This document shows positions 37,451 to 50,126 of a stretch of 64,000 bases of DNA, piece after piece (the stretch's first letter is position 1; each line of letters opens with the position of its first letter). Origin of the DNA: Caprimulgus europaeus (lineage: Eukaryota; Chordata; Aves; Caprimulgiformes; Caprimulgidae); assembly GCA_907165065.1 (NCBI GenBank), contig OU015524.1:39375295-39439294 (forward strand), in the 5' to 3' direction. Made by a program: the position numbers and the translations under genes. Below the pieces are notes generated by a model that worked only from the letters and a program-made list of their open reading frames with translations, did no database searches and was not told the origin of the DNA.

Positions 37451-40400
37451 CAGTGAAGAGTGTGGATTTGAGCTGGCGTCACGTTTGAGCTTTTTGGGTC
37501 TGCAGATAACCCACGTGTGGGTACTGGTGGGCGCAGGGCCGCTTCTGAGGCTATAAACACCTTCCAGGTGTGGTATAGTAACCTTGTCATGTAACCTTGT
37601 GGTAAGGTAACCTCATGTATAAACTTCTCAAGCAGTAGGAAAAACAAAATTCCAGTTGGTAAAAGCGTCAGCAGGAGAAACGATGCTTTCTCTCCTCCAG
37701 CAGCCACCCGGAGGGGCAGATGTGATTTTGTAAAGACAACTGCTGCCCCTTTACAGCACGTTAAAAAGGTGCGTTGCCTTTGAGAGTGCTGCGGGAAGGA
37801 TGTACCCCTCTCAGGGGTGTTCTGGCTTCCGCTGTTATTTTTGGCTGCAGATGTTTAGATGTTAGATGTTTAGCCCCTCTTTCTCAGCTAAACCCCCTTT
37901 TGGCTGCTGAGCTCTGCGCCCTGGGCAGAACCGCTCTGTCCCCGCATTGCTACAGCACGGCTGATGCAGACAGTTAAAAAAGCATCAGTTTATTTCCTAC
38001 TTTGGGGAGTGATCTTTGGGTAGAGGAAACTGCTATTGTTGCAAAAACTTACCAGAGGTTTGGCTACTGTTCAGGCACCTAAGAGACTGGTGTATGAACC
38101 TGTGGCTCGTCCTGGCCATATGAGGACTGTTGGCAGTAATGCCTTACTTTGCCAGTGGAAACAGTAACCCCGTGGACAGGATGTCTGTGACTCCTTTGGG
38201 TCACGTCCTTCCCCTGCTCCTTTGGCTGGCAGCTAGGAAACAAGCTGGTAGCTATTAAACCAAAAAGTTTTGTGGGGAAAAGCTACTTCTATATTGAGGA
38301 ATGCTGAGGAAAATATGATCCTGTCTTAAAAACTGCGGGAGTCAAAAACCTTACCTGAAAAGGCAGGGGCTCCATTTCCAACCAGCAGTATGCACTAACT
38401 GGGAGAGCATACAAATGCTGCAATGGCTGCTAGTGAATCACTTAGTCTTCATTCTGTCCTGTTTGTTGCCCGTCTGCAAGATGTATCGTGAAGAAAAAGG
38501 AGAAGAAGATGTAACTTCTAGACTGTATGACAGGAGAGAGATAAAATTCATATTATATGAATGAAGCTGAAGCGTGAAGCCCTAAAGCGTTATTTTTTTG
38601 ACTTAAAAGTTGAATTTTGGTATTTAAATATTAGACTTACTACATAGAGGGCAACACAATACTACAGCTTTGACTTCTTCAGTAATGGAGTTTTATCTTT
38701 TCATGCAGTTATCTGCAAAAGACAAGAAAATCCTGTTGAGCAAAAAGACTGTGATTAGGTAGGTGTCAGAAGTAATGTTAAGTGTGTGTGAGTACTGCAG
38801 AAAGTTATGCCTTATATGGTATACTTTATAGCAGTTTACGTTTATCTGAGTAGTTTGGAGAGTGAGAAAGTTTGGTGTGGGGATACTCCAAGATACTAAG
38901 TTTAGTTTAGCAGTTTGGTAAAGGGAAAGGGGTCAGTAGTGGGAACTGTTACCACAAAGGAAGTATAATGTGTGAACCCAGGGACTTCAGCCTTGTGAAA
39001 CTGAAAGCCAAGCTGCTTGAGCCCTTAGCAGGAACACAGAAAATCTCCTCAGAGAAGAACACAAGCCATAGTTGTCTGCTAGTCTATACTTTATTTTTTT
39101 GTGCCATGACATTTTGCTGTCCTTGTATAGACAAAACATGCTTAAAGAGCAGTCTAGTTTCCTTATGGAAAATGCTATTGTCTGTTCAGTTTTCAAAGGA
39201 TTAGAAATAGTGAAGATCAAAGGAGCACTGATTTTCAGCCATGAAAGAGAACTGAGAAAGCTAAGGCACCTTAGATTCACAGAGGGATGCAGAGCACCAT
39301 GCACAGATATTGCTACAAACCTCCCGTGTGTCTCATGCATTTGGCGTATGCACAGCTAAGGTGGAACACAGAAGTGCAAATGCTCCAGAAGGAATTGGAG
39401 GGCTCTCACCTAGGCTTCAGCCCATGGGAACATCCCATCTTAAGGGAGAACCAACTTCACGTTCAGTAGGAACAGACTGTTTTCACTGGAGGTGAAATTT
39501 TAGAATTAGTTTCTGATTTTTTCTGATTTCTGTCTTGGTACAGACTGTACTGAAATAGATGGGATATGAATCATGCCAAATGAATCAGTAACAAATTATT
39601 AAAAATGCTCATGTATTCTTTGTGCCAGATTTATACAGCTTTTATAATCTTTATGAAATTTTTACTAAACTGTGAATATTAAATAAAGTGATTATGAGAA
39701 GTTAAACCATTTCTTTATCTATGGAGCTTTATTAAACTTATTTTAGAACAAACAGAACAATTGCCACTGACAGTGCAAGCTTTACAAGGTATCTTAACTT
39801 GCCAGTAAGAAAATTCTGTATAGAAGTGCAAAAATGTCTTCAGCTGGAATTAAAAAATAGATTTAAATAAGACACAACTATTATAACAAGTATTGTAATG
39901 CTTAATTTTATATATTGAAGGAGAGAATAAGCTTGAGAGGATGTATAATCCAAATATGTACTTCAAAGAGAGAATTAGCATTCTTTAAACAAGAAGAAAA
40001 ACATACTATCAAAAAAATGTCTCTGCCTTGGAAAAAGGACTTTCTACAAGAGTCATCCCAGCAATATCAGCAGGGTTTGTGAAGGTTTACACAGGAGGTA
40101 ACGTGCCTCTGCAAAGATCAGGATACAATGGAACATTTACAGCTTGAAAAGAGGCTGGAAAAAGTTTGGAAACTGTGTTTTCTTTACTGTAGATTTAGTA
40201 TAAGCAGGCAATATTGCAGGTACTGCAGTGCATTAACCAGTCCTTGCTGGTTTCTGTTTGACCTCTGTGCTGGTGGTTGAAGCAAGAAGATTTTAAATAG
40301 GAGGAGGAGAAAAGCCTCTTTGCTGGGCCAGAACCTTTTTTCAGGTTGTGAAACCTTACACTTGTTGGTTCAAGGGTAAAGTTGGCTAGTAGAAGTAAGC

Positions 40401-40955
40401 CTCCAGGAAATGGCAACATACCAGTTTATTTTATTGACTTTTTACTGGAATTTATCTATGTTCCCAAAATATATGGGATGTGGGGTAGTACACTGAGTAT
40501 TATACAGGTTAATTTATTTTAAAAAAATTGGAGTGTATAAAAAAGTTGAAACATTAAATTGTTAATTTGAAGCAAAGAGAAGACAAATATTCTTAAATAG
40601 AAGCAATATTCTTCTAAGTTCTTGTGAAAGATAAGATAGGACATTTTATATTTTTTTCAGATAACCTATGTTTACTTACAAATAGTATGGGTTTTTTTTG
40701 TAAATGCCTCATTGTTTTCAGATTATTTACTCAGTATATATGCTGTGGATTAGTCTGAAATATGGAAAAGTCAAAGATTCTGATAAAAGACACCCTCATT
40801 TCTAAGTCAGAGCTAGGCAAAAGTGAAAATATTGGTAGCACTTAAAGCCAAAGGAAATCCCGAGCAAACATATTTTAAAAATATCAACGTTAGGCATTTC
40901 ATCCATTTTCACCTCACATCGTTACATTTTATCACATTATAAAACAGACAATAAC
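37451..40955. other. Interval between CATSPERE and DESI2; no gene recognised
   Basis: About 3.5 kb of AT-rich sequence. The last CATSPERE exon (membrane segment) should lie here on the minus strand but was not identified. On the plus strand an AATAAA at 39,683-39,688 in an AT-rich context could end a divergent transcript starting in the CpG island. Confidence 0.45.
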
Positions 40956-41120
40956 CTGTAGTTTTGATCTAATATCCTCATCCTCACTGGACACATAAAT
41001 GGCACAATGACTAGTAGCCCAAATAATGTAATTGTTCAAAGTGCTGTTTAAAATCTGATACTGCTCATGCAGTCCTTCATTTGCCCTGTTCTGATGAAAC
41101 ACAAAACAGGATCTGTAGTT
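40956..41120 (-). pseudogene. CATSPERE: CATSPERE exon with NYRSCFVFHQN (last one recognised)
   Basis: This 165-nt exon holds 55 open codons. The acceptor is TTATTGTTTCTGTTCAG. NYRSCFVFHQNR aligns to mammalian NYKHCFSYAIGK, and YQILNSTLNNYIIW to YEIINSSNGNHIFW. The donor GTTATT is weak. The following membrane-anchor exon, expected at lower coordinates, was not found. Confidence 0.82.
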
Positions 41121-42839
41121 CTGAACAGAAACAATAAGAGAGTTACTTATTTTTGAACTAGCTTTGAAAAGCAATTAAACACAAACAGTTTTAGTGTGGT
41201 GGTTTTTTAATGTGCAAGTAGTGGCTGAAAATTATTAATAGATTCTGCTATGTAAATGTTTAATTGAGCATAAATTAAATGTCTATATGAACATAAATTA
41301 TATAATTCAGTCCCTTGACAGAGCTATTAAGAAACTGCCAATAATTCACCAAACACATATATCAGTCCTTAGAGTAACTGTATTTCTCCTAAAGACATAA
41401 TTTTAGAGAACTTTCTGGTTTTACAATTTTAATTCTGTCTTTACTCAGTTTATTATATTCAGTCTCTATTATATAGATCTCAAGGCTACCACAGAACAGA
41501 AGAGACCGAATATAAAATAGAGAACTGGGAAGATGCCTCAGAATTTATTTCTGAAAATCTTCAGAAAGTATTTTCCTCAGTCTGAAAGGGGCATGAAGAT
41601 GCTTCATAACTGTGGCTAAAGTCCTGGACAAGAAAGCCCTGGACAGGACAAAGCATTAGTTCTGTGGATATTATAGAACATATTCCATTTTTCCCCATCC
41701 AGCTTGGCTGCTTGAAGGTAAAAACCCCAGATGTCATGGTTCCTGCATTCTCTTTACCTTCTTTCTACCTCGTAACACTTGTGGGTTCCTGGCATGGCTT
41801 CCAATGGGAATGTGAACAATCAAACAGCCAAAAAAAAAGAGGTTACTTCCTTGCATTTCTCAACATATATGTGCTTGGCTAAATAAAGTCAAGAAAGAGT
41901 CTTGGGTAGGAGTTTTATGTGTGTTCTAAAAGTTATGTTATTGTCATAGAAAGCTAGAAAAAAGGTCAGCCATAAGGAACTGACTCTCACCTACACTAAT
42001 GGGCCAAAGTAATGGTGACTGAAGAGGTTATCTTAGTGGACAGGTTTAGCAGAGGTTTGTAATCCCATACTCCAAGGATTTTCTTATTAAAAGATGCAGA
42101 AATTTAGTTAAGGTTCCATTAAGATAACAGTTTGCTGGCAGGAGAGTTGAGTCTGCTTTGCTTCTTCAGAAGTCTACCATGAAGAAAGTGGGAAAAGCAG
42201 ATTAATCTTCACATAGAATAATCTTTAACTTAATTGTGCAAGGCTAAAAATGGCATGAAATGAGATGTCAGAGCTAGCAGAGCTCTAGGAGAGCTAACTG
42301 AGAGATCAAAACTCTTTGGTTTGAACAGGTAGCAAAGAATTGCTGCTTGGAGGAGAGCTCATAATGGAGAGCATGATCTTCATGAATAGTGAGCTGAAAG
42401 CCTTCTCAACTTGCCTGTCTCAATAGATCTTCTGTATTCCTTTCTCCTGTTTACAAGAATGTTTCTAACTGGTAAGAGCAAGGTTATATTAACCCCAGTA
42501 GCATCCACATCCAAACAGATGGAAAGTATGTGGAAAAACATATTGCAAGTTGATATAATAGTAATAGAAGTGTCCTGGTATTCTGGACTGAAAGTCTCAG
42601 AAGATCCTGAAGACAAAGTTGCTGAGGGAAAGTTGGGCAGCTGAAGTCCAGCAAAACCACTTGGTCTTCATCCTTCCTTACCTTGACAATGTCCTGTGAA
42701 AGGCAGGAAACAGAGGAAAATGGGTACATCAGCTCTTTTAAGCATATGATTGTGAGTAAGTCTGATGCTGACCTGAAAGCCAAGCGTCCCCTAAAGCATA
42801 ATATCAATAATACTATTGATACATAGGGCAAAAAGAGCA

Positions 42840-43174
42840 ATACTGAGCAAAAAGAGCTCTCTTCACAAGGAGCCACATGGAGAAGACATGGGGCAATGGC
42901 TACGAGTTGCACCAGGAGAGGTTTAATCTTGATAAATTAATTGTTTTACAGTGAGAACAATTATTCACTGGAGCTACCTCTCCACTGATGTTGTAGAATC
43001 CCCATCACTGGAGTTTTCCAAGATGAGACTGGACACAGAACCAGATAATCTCATCTGGGCTCCCTTTCTGACAAAAGGTTGGGCCAGATGATGTTTCCAT
43101 CCCAACCTGACCTCGTGAAGCCCAGGTTCCTTCCAATCTGGGCTTCACGAGAAATCTATGATTCAATGATTCAA
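42840..43174 (+). mobile_element. Diverged CR1 LINE, 3' fragment
   Basis: GGGGCAATGGCTACGAGTTG, then GAGGTTTAATCTTGAT, GGGCCAGATGATGTTTCC and a terminal AATCTATGATTCAATGATTC correspond to the sense strand of a CR1 tail, including its degenerate 8-bp terminal repeats. A perfect hairpin interrupts the usual CCTTCCAACC segment near the end. The 5' boundary is uncertain. Confidence 0.75.
43112..43151. repeat. Perfect 14-bp hairpin at a CR1 tail
   Basis: CTCGTGAAGCCCAG and CTGGGCTTCACGAG are exact reverse complements around a 12-nt loop (43,126-43,137). Confidence 0.9.
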
Positions 43175-45665
43175 AACTGTTTTACAAAGGTACTTAAATT
43201 TATCCAGAGTTATATTTGTGATTAAGATTAGATTCTAGCAATAAGAAGAGTACAAATAGGTCAGGCTTCTTAAATATGAATTGAGGCATGAAAGCAGCAT
43301 TGTTTTCATTCAAAGTATATTCTAATGTTAAAGGATTTTAAGCAGACGTGTAACTGTAATGATTAAATAGATTTCACCCTAAATTTAACTATAGCTGCAT
43401 TTCTAGTATCAAAACCACAGGTAGATGACAAAAAATGCTTACTGAATTGCAATGATATTATTGTCCCTTTGAACAAATGCCCAATTCTGTGAAACAATTT
43501 TTTTTTAGATGAGAAATAAATGCTATGAAGTTGACCTAAATGCCAAGGAAACTACTGATAAATAGGATATCCAAGTGGAATCCTTTCCAAACTGCCATTG
43601 GTAACAAAACTGTCTCTGGCTTTGATGTGGAGAGGATTTCAGACAAATTTTTGTCTCTCTGAACAACACAGTGAAAACAAGATTTTGCAGAAATTTCAAG
43701 CCAGATACTCCAATCTTGTGCTCAAGAAATAGCTCATTCTTTGCCTTTACTTTTTAGGAAGGACAAACACTTTTTTTTTGCTTATTCTATTTCCACTGAC
43801 TTGAACCCACTCTTCTTCTGACAGCTTCCTGCTGTGTGTTTGCATCTGAGGATTTTTTTTTTAGTTCTATAATCCCCCTCTGGCTTCCTATCTAGCGCTC
43901 TTCTTGGTGTTCCACTCTTCTGTTATTACAAGAGTTTCAATTATTCCTGTTGTTGACCACAAAGAATGCTTTACTGAGTATTAAGTGATACTTTTGCCTT
44001 TCTTGTAATATAATAACTAACAATGCTGATAATAGATTTTCAGAACAAAATTATCCTTTTAGATCATTTTATGGTTACACCAATGCAGTATTGTCATATC
44101 AGCTTTATTCCACCTTGCAATATTTCACCATGCCCCCTCCTCCAAGGATATTGGTAATGCCAGAATATGAAGTAAGATAACTATAGATTTATTCACACTA
44201 TCACCAGCTATTTCTAAACATACATTTTTATAGCTGTGGTCCTCATATTTTATCCAGTGTAGAGTTTTTACTTTGTTTAAGAATCATGGGTCAAGACTGT
44301 GCTTTATACAGACAACCTGATTGTTAAAAATACAAACTAAAAAAAAAAAAGATTAAAAATGTGAATTTTAGATGTGTATCATTTGAGTATAATACATTAA
44401 AAGGTGGCATCATGTTTCAATATATATGATTTACTTATCCTTAAGAGATAATTTTGTTTGTCAAGGTTGCAAATGAATAAGTAAGATCGTGTCCAAACTC
44501 ACAGCATATCTGTATATTTATACCTAGAAGAGTGTCAAAGAGCTCTTTCATAAATTGAGCTGTCAGAGGAGGATACCAAAGCTCCCATAACACTACATGT
44601 AGATAAGGAGTCAGCTTAGATATCCTTTGTCATCCTACTGACAAAGGAAGCAATGTACTATTTTAGGCAGAATTTGTTTTGATGAACATGTGGACTAGTG
44701 TGCATCATTTTTTTCTCTTTGGAGAGAAGGCAGTCTAAAATTTCAAAGTGATTTTTGAAGTTTCATTTCCCAACCATATTTTATTGGGCACATTTTTCTT
44801 CTGTTTACCGTATCATTTTGATACCTCCTACATGCATAATTTGGAATAGTCTGTGATGTTAAGTCCAGTATACAAAATGTTAAAATGTTATGCAGCTATA
44901 TACATCCATTCAGACTAAAGAGGTCTCAACATGTGTAAAAACAGTCATATACTTTGCATGTAGACCACTATGCATAAGACATTTAAATTACATTCTCAAT
45001 GGATGGATTACTTCTTTCATGAATAAAGTGTACCCATAGTCAGTTCTGCCTTTCACCTCCCATAATATTAAGTTTGTTTCAGCATTTCTACCATATGACT
45101 CGCCATCATATCTGTAAAACATGTGGAATGTGACATCTCAATGAAACAGCACAGTCACACAAGCAGCCTTTGTATGCAGACCTGTGCGTGGATCAGTGAG
45201 CACGTAGAGCTGCTGCTGCTGTGGAGGGTAAGACAGGTAGGCAGCATGCTGGCAAGACATTTTGCTCTAAGGCACCTTACAGCATCATGCAATTACAGCA
45301 CTGATGTGGTCCAGCAATACCCACTGAAATCAAACATCTCGTACTGTGTGTGAAAAGGAACATAAAAGATTTGATAACATTACCCTTGCTGTTGGACTTG
45401 GATGCTTTCTGCAGCTTCACATCCCTACGTGACCTTGGTAGAAGAAGTCTTCCTCATGCCTCACAGCTTATCAGCTTATTTTACTTACAAGGAAATAACA
45501 GGTTGGAAATACTCTTCATAATGAAGTTCCATTAGGCAACTGTATTATTTGTCCCAATCATAATAGGTTATCTAAAAAAGGAGAAGTTTTATTCAGATAT
45601 TTAATGTCACACTCTGTTTCTCTTTTTCATAGTCAGCCCAACTAGAATGAACCTGTAACTCTTAC

Positions 45666-45699
45666 CTGGTCCTCAGCTGTTGGATTCCACAGAAATTTC
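45666..45699 (-). pseudogene. CATSPERE: CATSPERE 34-nt exon with FLWNPTAEDQ
   Basis: The acceptor is CATTTTATTAG and the donor is GTAAGA. It reads KFLWNPTAEDQ after a split Gln codon, aligned to mammalian EVWGPEN. It ends in phase 0 and leads directly into NYRSCF of the next exon. Confidence 0.7.
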
Positions 45700-45775
45700 C
45701 TAATAAAATGAAGAATCAACAATCATTTTATTAAACCTCTTATTTTTATTTATCATGATATAACATAGTGTCAAC

Positions 45776-45908
45776 TGTTTAGACAGAAAGATTTCAAACT
45801 GCCACTCTTCTCCATGAATTAAAAACATAATCAGCAAGTCTTTATTTCTACTATACAGCTTAAGCTTCCTTATGTTATTAAAAATCAACTTTAAAATGAT
45901 ACTAATTT
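45776..45908 (-). pseudogene. CATSPERE: CATSPERE exon with FLIHGEEW
   Basis: This 133-nt exon opens EISIILKLIFNNI and continues to MFLIHGEEWQFEIFLSK, aligned to mammalian VWEIHGRDDYSF. The acceptor is CAAATCTTTAG and the donor is the weak GTTGAC. The mammalian segment around YIWGEYGCPL has no counterpart, so an exon may be lost or the exon shortened at its start. Confidence 0.7.
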
Positions 45909-46062
45909 CTAAAGATTTGTAGTCAGCTACTGCTATCAGCATTACCCAGAACTACTAACTAAAAATTTAGATAACAGAAACAATACAGTTCCTAGTTGCT
46001 TTACACTGTTCATTTAACAGCACAATGAGTGGAACTCTGAACTACAGTAAATGCCCATTTAC

Positions 46063-46113
46063 CTGTTGGGATCAGGTTCAGATAATGCTTTTGCAGATAT
46101 TTCAGAGAGTAAT
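46063..46113 (-). pseudogene. CATSPERE: CATSPERE 51-nt exon with DYSLKYLQKHYL
   Basis: The acceptor is TTTTTATTTTCTCAG and the donor is GTAAAT. DYSLKYLQKHYLNLIPT aligns to mammalian DFSYVIEKSYLRHQPS. The frame is open and the phases fit both neighbours. Confidence 0.72.
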
Positions 46114-46350
46114 CTGAGAAAATAAAAAATATTTCAATAGTTTTCTGCATTGATTCTATTCTGGTAGAGAATACTTGGAATACTAGTTAACTTTAAGTTA
46201 ATAAATACTGTGTCTGTACTGTAACAAAAGAAAAAGATTGTGGGAACTAATTTTATTAAGTGATGTATATTCAAATATAGCACTTCATTTTCATATGACA
46301 CTATGTCCAAAATGCCTAGTCTTCTTTGGGCTGTTAATACAGTGCCTTAC

Positions 46351-46403
46351 CAGGTATTCTGTGGGTAGTAAAATTAGGTTTTTCACAGACTACATCTACA
46401 GGC
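46351..46403 (-). pseudogene. CATSPERE: CATSPERE 53-nt exon with PVDVVCEK
   Basis: The acceptor is GTTGTCTTTTAG and the donor is GTAAGG. PVDVVCEKPNFTTHRIP aligns to mammalian QIAVGCDDKKFIAIKG, keeping the Cys and the Phe. The split codons at both ends agree with the flanking exons. Confidence 0.7.
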
Positions 46404-48035
46404 CTAAAAGACAACAACAAAAAAAATCTGTATAAATTAACTTCATTTAATACTTCAGCAGTGCACAAAAATGTATATTATTTTTCATTATTCTGTGCTT
46501 TAAGAATAATAATTATTTGTACAACAATTTTTCATCTATTATTTTGGTATTCTGAACTCTATTCACAAATAACTTTCCCAATCATTTCAGATGCTGCTGA
46601 ATTTTCTAAGGATATTAATTTTTAAAAGAAAATACAAAGAAGCTGGTTTTGGGTATGAATTCTGGCACAAGAGTTCCAATGCCAGTGATTTTAAAGTGGG
46701 TTGCCAGTACTGCTGATTCAAAGATGAAGTCAAAGAAGAATGACCATTTGGGGTATTTAGCCTTTCTCATGGGTCATTTGCCAGAATTTTTGGGTGGGTA
46801 CGTCAGCTAACTGATAATGTAGAAATCTTGTCTTGGATTGAAAGCAAGAGAAGCTATTCAAAACAAAACACAATACAGAGTCTGAGCTCATTATCAATTG
46901 TCAGACCAATTTAAGGGGACACAAGAGACTGGCAAAAGAACTTTTAAAAATATAATGAGTATAATTATGGGAACAAATAAAAGAAAGCTGTTAGTAAAGC
47001 AGACAAATCACAGTAGTTAGGACTGTTAGGCATCTACTCTTGTTTTCTGATTCTCTCAGGACATTTTAATTACATCTGGATTCTTCTAAATAAAGCACAG
47101 TAAATTTAGTGAACTAAAGCATTTCGGTTCTTAGGTGATTACTTTGTGACATATGAAGGTCGGAAGCCTCTGAAATAACAGGGAATTGTAATTAATTTAA
47201 AACATAAGAATAAGGTCCAAGAACACATGCATCTATGGAATAACACTCTCCCAACTACATCAATGCAGTGGTTTAGTCTATATGATATCGTATTCATCTG
47301 CGCTGAAACTCTGATGCTTCAAAGGAGAGTGAAAACAAACACACCTTCACCTCACAGAGGGTAATTTGGCCATGGTGTACTGGGAAAACCATACCTTTCT
47401 AATTCCTACAGCATACCTGATGGAACACTTAAGCCTGTCATTAAATTGCATTCATTTTCTTGTGTAGAATTGCAAGTATGAAAAAAATCTTGAGGGCAAT
47501 GGCCACTTTCTTTTATGAAACATGAAACAAATTGATTTCTTAGGTGTCACATTGTAAGACTTCCTTCATTTTCTAGATAATTTTTGTGATCCTAAAGCCT
47601 TCTTAGTATTTTTGCATTCCTTTTGTACAGGAGATATTAGAACTGGACACAAATATATTAGTGTCAGCTTTATCAATGCTATGCACCAAAGCAAATTGAT
47701 CTTCTTAATTCTTATTCATGTGCTTTTTCTTACACATACAAAAATCCCATTTGGTCCTTTGCCAGAGCACTGTACTAAGGCTAAGTGTTGAGGTGCTTAT
47801 TTTAACAGTAGCTGAAGTCATCTTCTTCAAAGAATGAGGTGGCTCAATCATGTGCCACACTCAGTAATCTCTTGTATATCTTTCTAGGAAGAATAGCTCT
47901 TGATTTGTATGTGGAATATAAAGTTTAGAGTCTGGCAAGAATCTACAATGATAAAATGCCAAATGAGAGAAGACATTTTTTAGCCTGCAGTAGACTATCA
48001 ATTTGTTATTAATTTACTCATGTACAAAAGACAAC

Positions 48036-48172
48036 AGCACCTTGATTGTCAAAGGGACATCTGCATTTCTGAAAAAAAGCTGGTTAATAGTATGGAAGAA
48101 GGTCAGAACTGTCTCCTGAGTAACTTGAGTACCAATAACACTTTCAGACATGGAGAGAAGATTTGAATACAC
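48036..48172 (-). pseudogene. CATSPERE: CATSPERE exon with VYSNLLSM and VPLTIKV
   Basis: This exon has 45 open codons plus 2 nt. The acceptor is a strong TTACATTTGCATACAG. The end NADVPLTIKVL aligns with mammalian KACPIAQKVF. This 3' end uses donor GTTGTC, which is poor; the better-looking GTGCTG five bases earlier would break the phase with the next exon. Confidence 0.7.
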
Positions 48173-50126
48173 CTGTATGCAAATGTAAAGCAAAAGTGAG
48201 GATAAGAGAGTTAGGACTGATCTCCAATCCCAGATCCTCATCAGTGAATATAACCTGGGGATGTAGGTTTGTTCAACAGCTGTATCTTTGCCCAGGAATA
48301 TTTAAATGTTGAAAAGCCTGTGAGCTAGAACATAAAGAGTGAAAAGAAACTGTGGAATAAATCTATGTATTAGGTAAAATATGCATGGTTTTTCTGTCAA
48401 TAGGACCCTTATACAGCCCTCGGAACAGTATTCTCTATTTTGTATTTTATAAATATTTATTTGCTTTCCCTAATGTGACTCAAGTCCATTGTGGGCTGCA
48501 TATGATCCTTCTTGAAGTATTACAGCAGTAAGCAGTTATTTTCCTGGTAGTAATATTAACTGTATTATATATGTAAATAACTGTCAGGGCAGTTAACAGA
48601 GTACTGAAGAAACTTTTAATTCCTACTTATCGGAACTCCATTATCAACTTAACATCTACTGTATACATTTTCTGATACTCACAATGCCTTTGTATAATTG
48701 GATTCTAAAGTATAGTCAGTTTGATGGTAAAATGTAAATGTCTAAAAGAGAATAACAAATAACAATAATTAATAAAAATCTTTAAACCACAATGGTGCTT
48801 TTAGTGAGATAAAGAATAACTTCATGATATCTTTGGAATCTGAAAAAGCACAGAGAAGAGGACTAGAATTCCCTGAGAGAGGGCGGGAGCTGGAAAGAGA
48901 AAATGAAGGAAGGAAAAGGAAAAGCAAGGAGCCAAGGTCACTGGACAGCAGAATTATATAGCTACCTAAATCCTCAACTCTCTTTTCTTCATAGGCACAA
49001 CACAGAGAAGGAAATAGCATCTCAGACCAGTACAAGAATTTTCCTTCAACAACATTCCCCCCCCCAAGAAGAACAAACAATACTCTAAGACCAGGAATTC
49101 TCACATATATTAGAGGAAAACAGGGATGTCTTTGATGTGATTGGAAATGAATCTGTCTCAAGGAAGGCTGCAAAGATACATCATGACATTGTGATAGAGG
49201 TGGAAACACTCTAACCACTCCATCTCATCAGTGAGAACCACAATGCTGCATCTAGAAGGGGGATGAGGTGTGTGCCATATGAACAGCAAGCAACAACAGC
49301 TCATCTCTCATCAGATCCTTTTCCTTTACACCATTTACTTTTGGTATTTCCTAGCTCTTTAGCCCAGGACCTGTCCTAAGCCTTGCCAAACCAATCAAGC
49401 TTAAGTCAGTATTTTTATACTAGCAGTTTGGGCTCATTTGTGGGCTTGATAAAGGAGCCTTGTTTCTGAGATATCTAGGAATGGGTGAACTTGTAGAGAG
49501 TGACGGGACTTAAGCTATTCAGAAATAGTAGTTGCTTCACAACATGCTATGATTATGGTACAGACACCTATATTAGCAGGTTGTTCAAGCACAAGAGAGA
49601 CACTTTTTATATGTATGGATCATTAGACATCCAAGTGTTGACATCCATGAAGCATAGCAGCAACAGAATGGAAATGAGCAGATAAACTAGACAAAATGCT
49701 GACAAACACTTAAAAGATACTAAAACATGTTCCATATGCCTAAATCAGGGCAGATTATTTCCATCTTATGTAACTAATTGTTCATGTTTATTTACAGATT
49801 TAAAGTACTGACCTGGTATGATAAAACTTAGTTACTGTGCTATTTTATTTTATAGTTATAAGTAATGGTTTATCTTATTGAATTTTAAATCCAAGAAATA
49901 CACTTAAATAGTAGCTGTATTAGTAGAAAAGTAATCTGCATGGACCTGTGTGAACATATACTCCACTGTGAAGTCTCAATAGCAGTGGGTGCATGTGGAA
50001 AGAAGCCCTTCTCCACTCCTCCATACACATGACTATCCCAAATGTTGCTCAAATAGAGAAGAAAATGTAGAGCAAAATCTAGTAGGAGGAAACTAATATT
50101 TTAAAGAAACTTTAAAAAAAACTTAC

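Larger units (their letters stand above)
41121..45665. other. CATSPERE intron with a CR1 fragment
   Basis: This large intron lies between the 34-nt exon and the NYRSCF exon. Apart from the CR1 tail at 42,840-43,174 it shows nothing recognisable. Confidence 0.55.

Noticed and set aside
36694-37707. Minus-strand open frame of 337 codons upstream of DESI2
   Set aside because: Same composition effect; no recognised domain and no link to the DESI2 splice pattern.
38442-38563. Plus-strand frame with MYREEKGEEDVTSRLYDRREI
   Set aside because: Looks protein-like but is short, has no splice context and no recognised family.
42484-42912. Minus-strand open frame of 142 codons
   Set aside because: Lies partly antisense to a CR1 fragment and inside a CATSPERE intron; the sequence is not protein-like.
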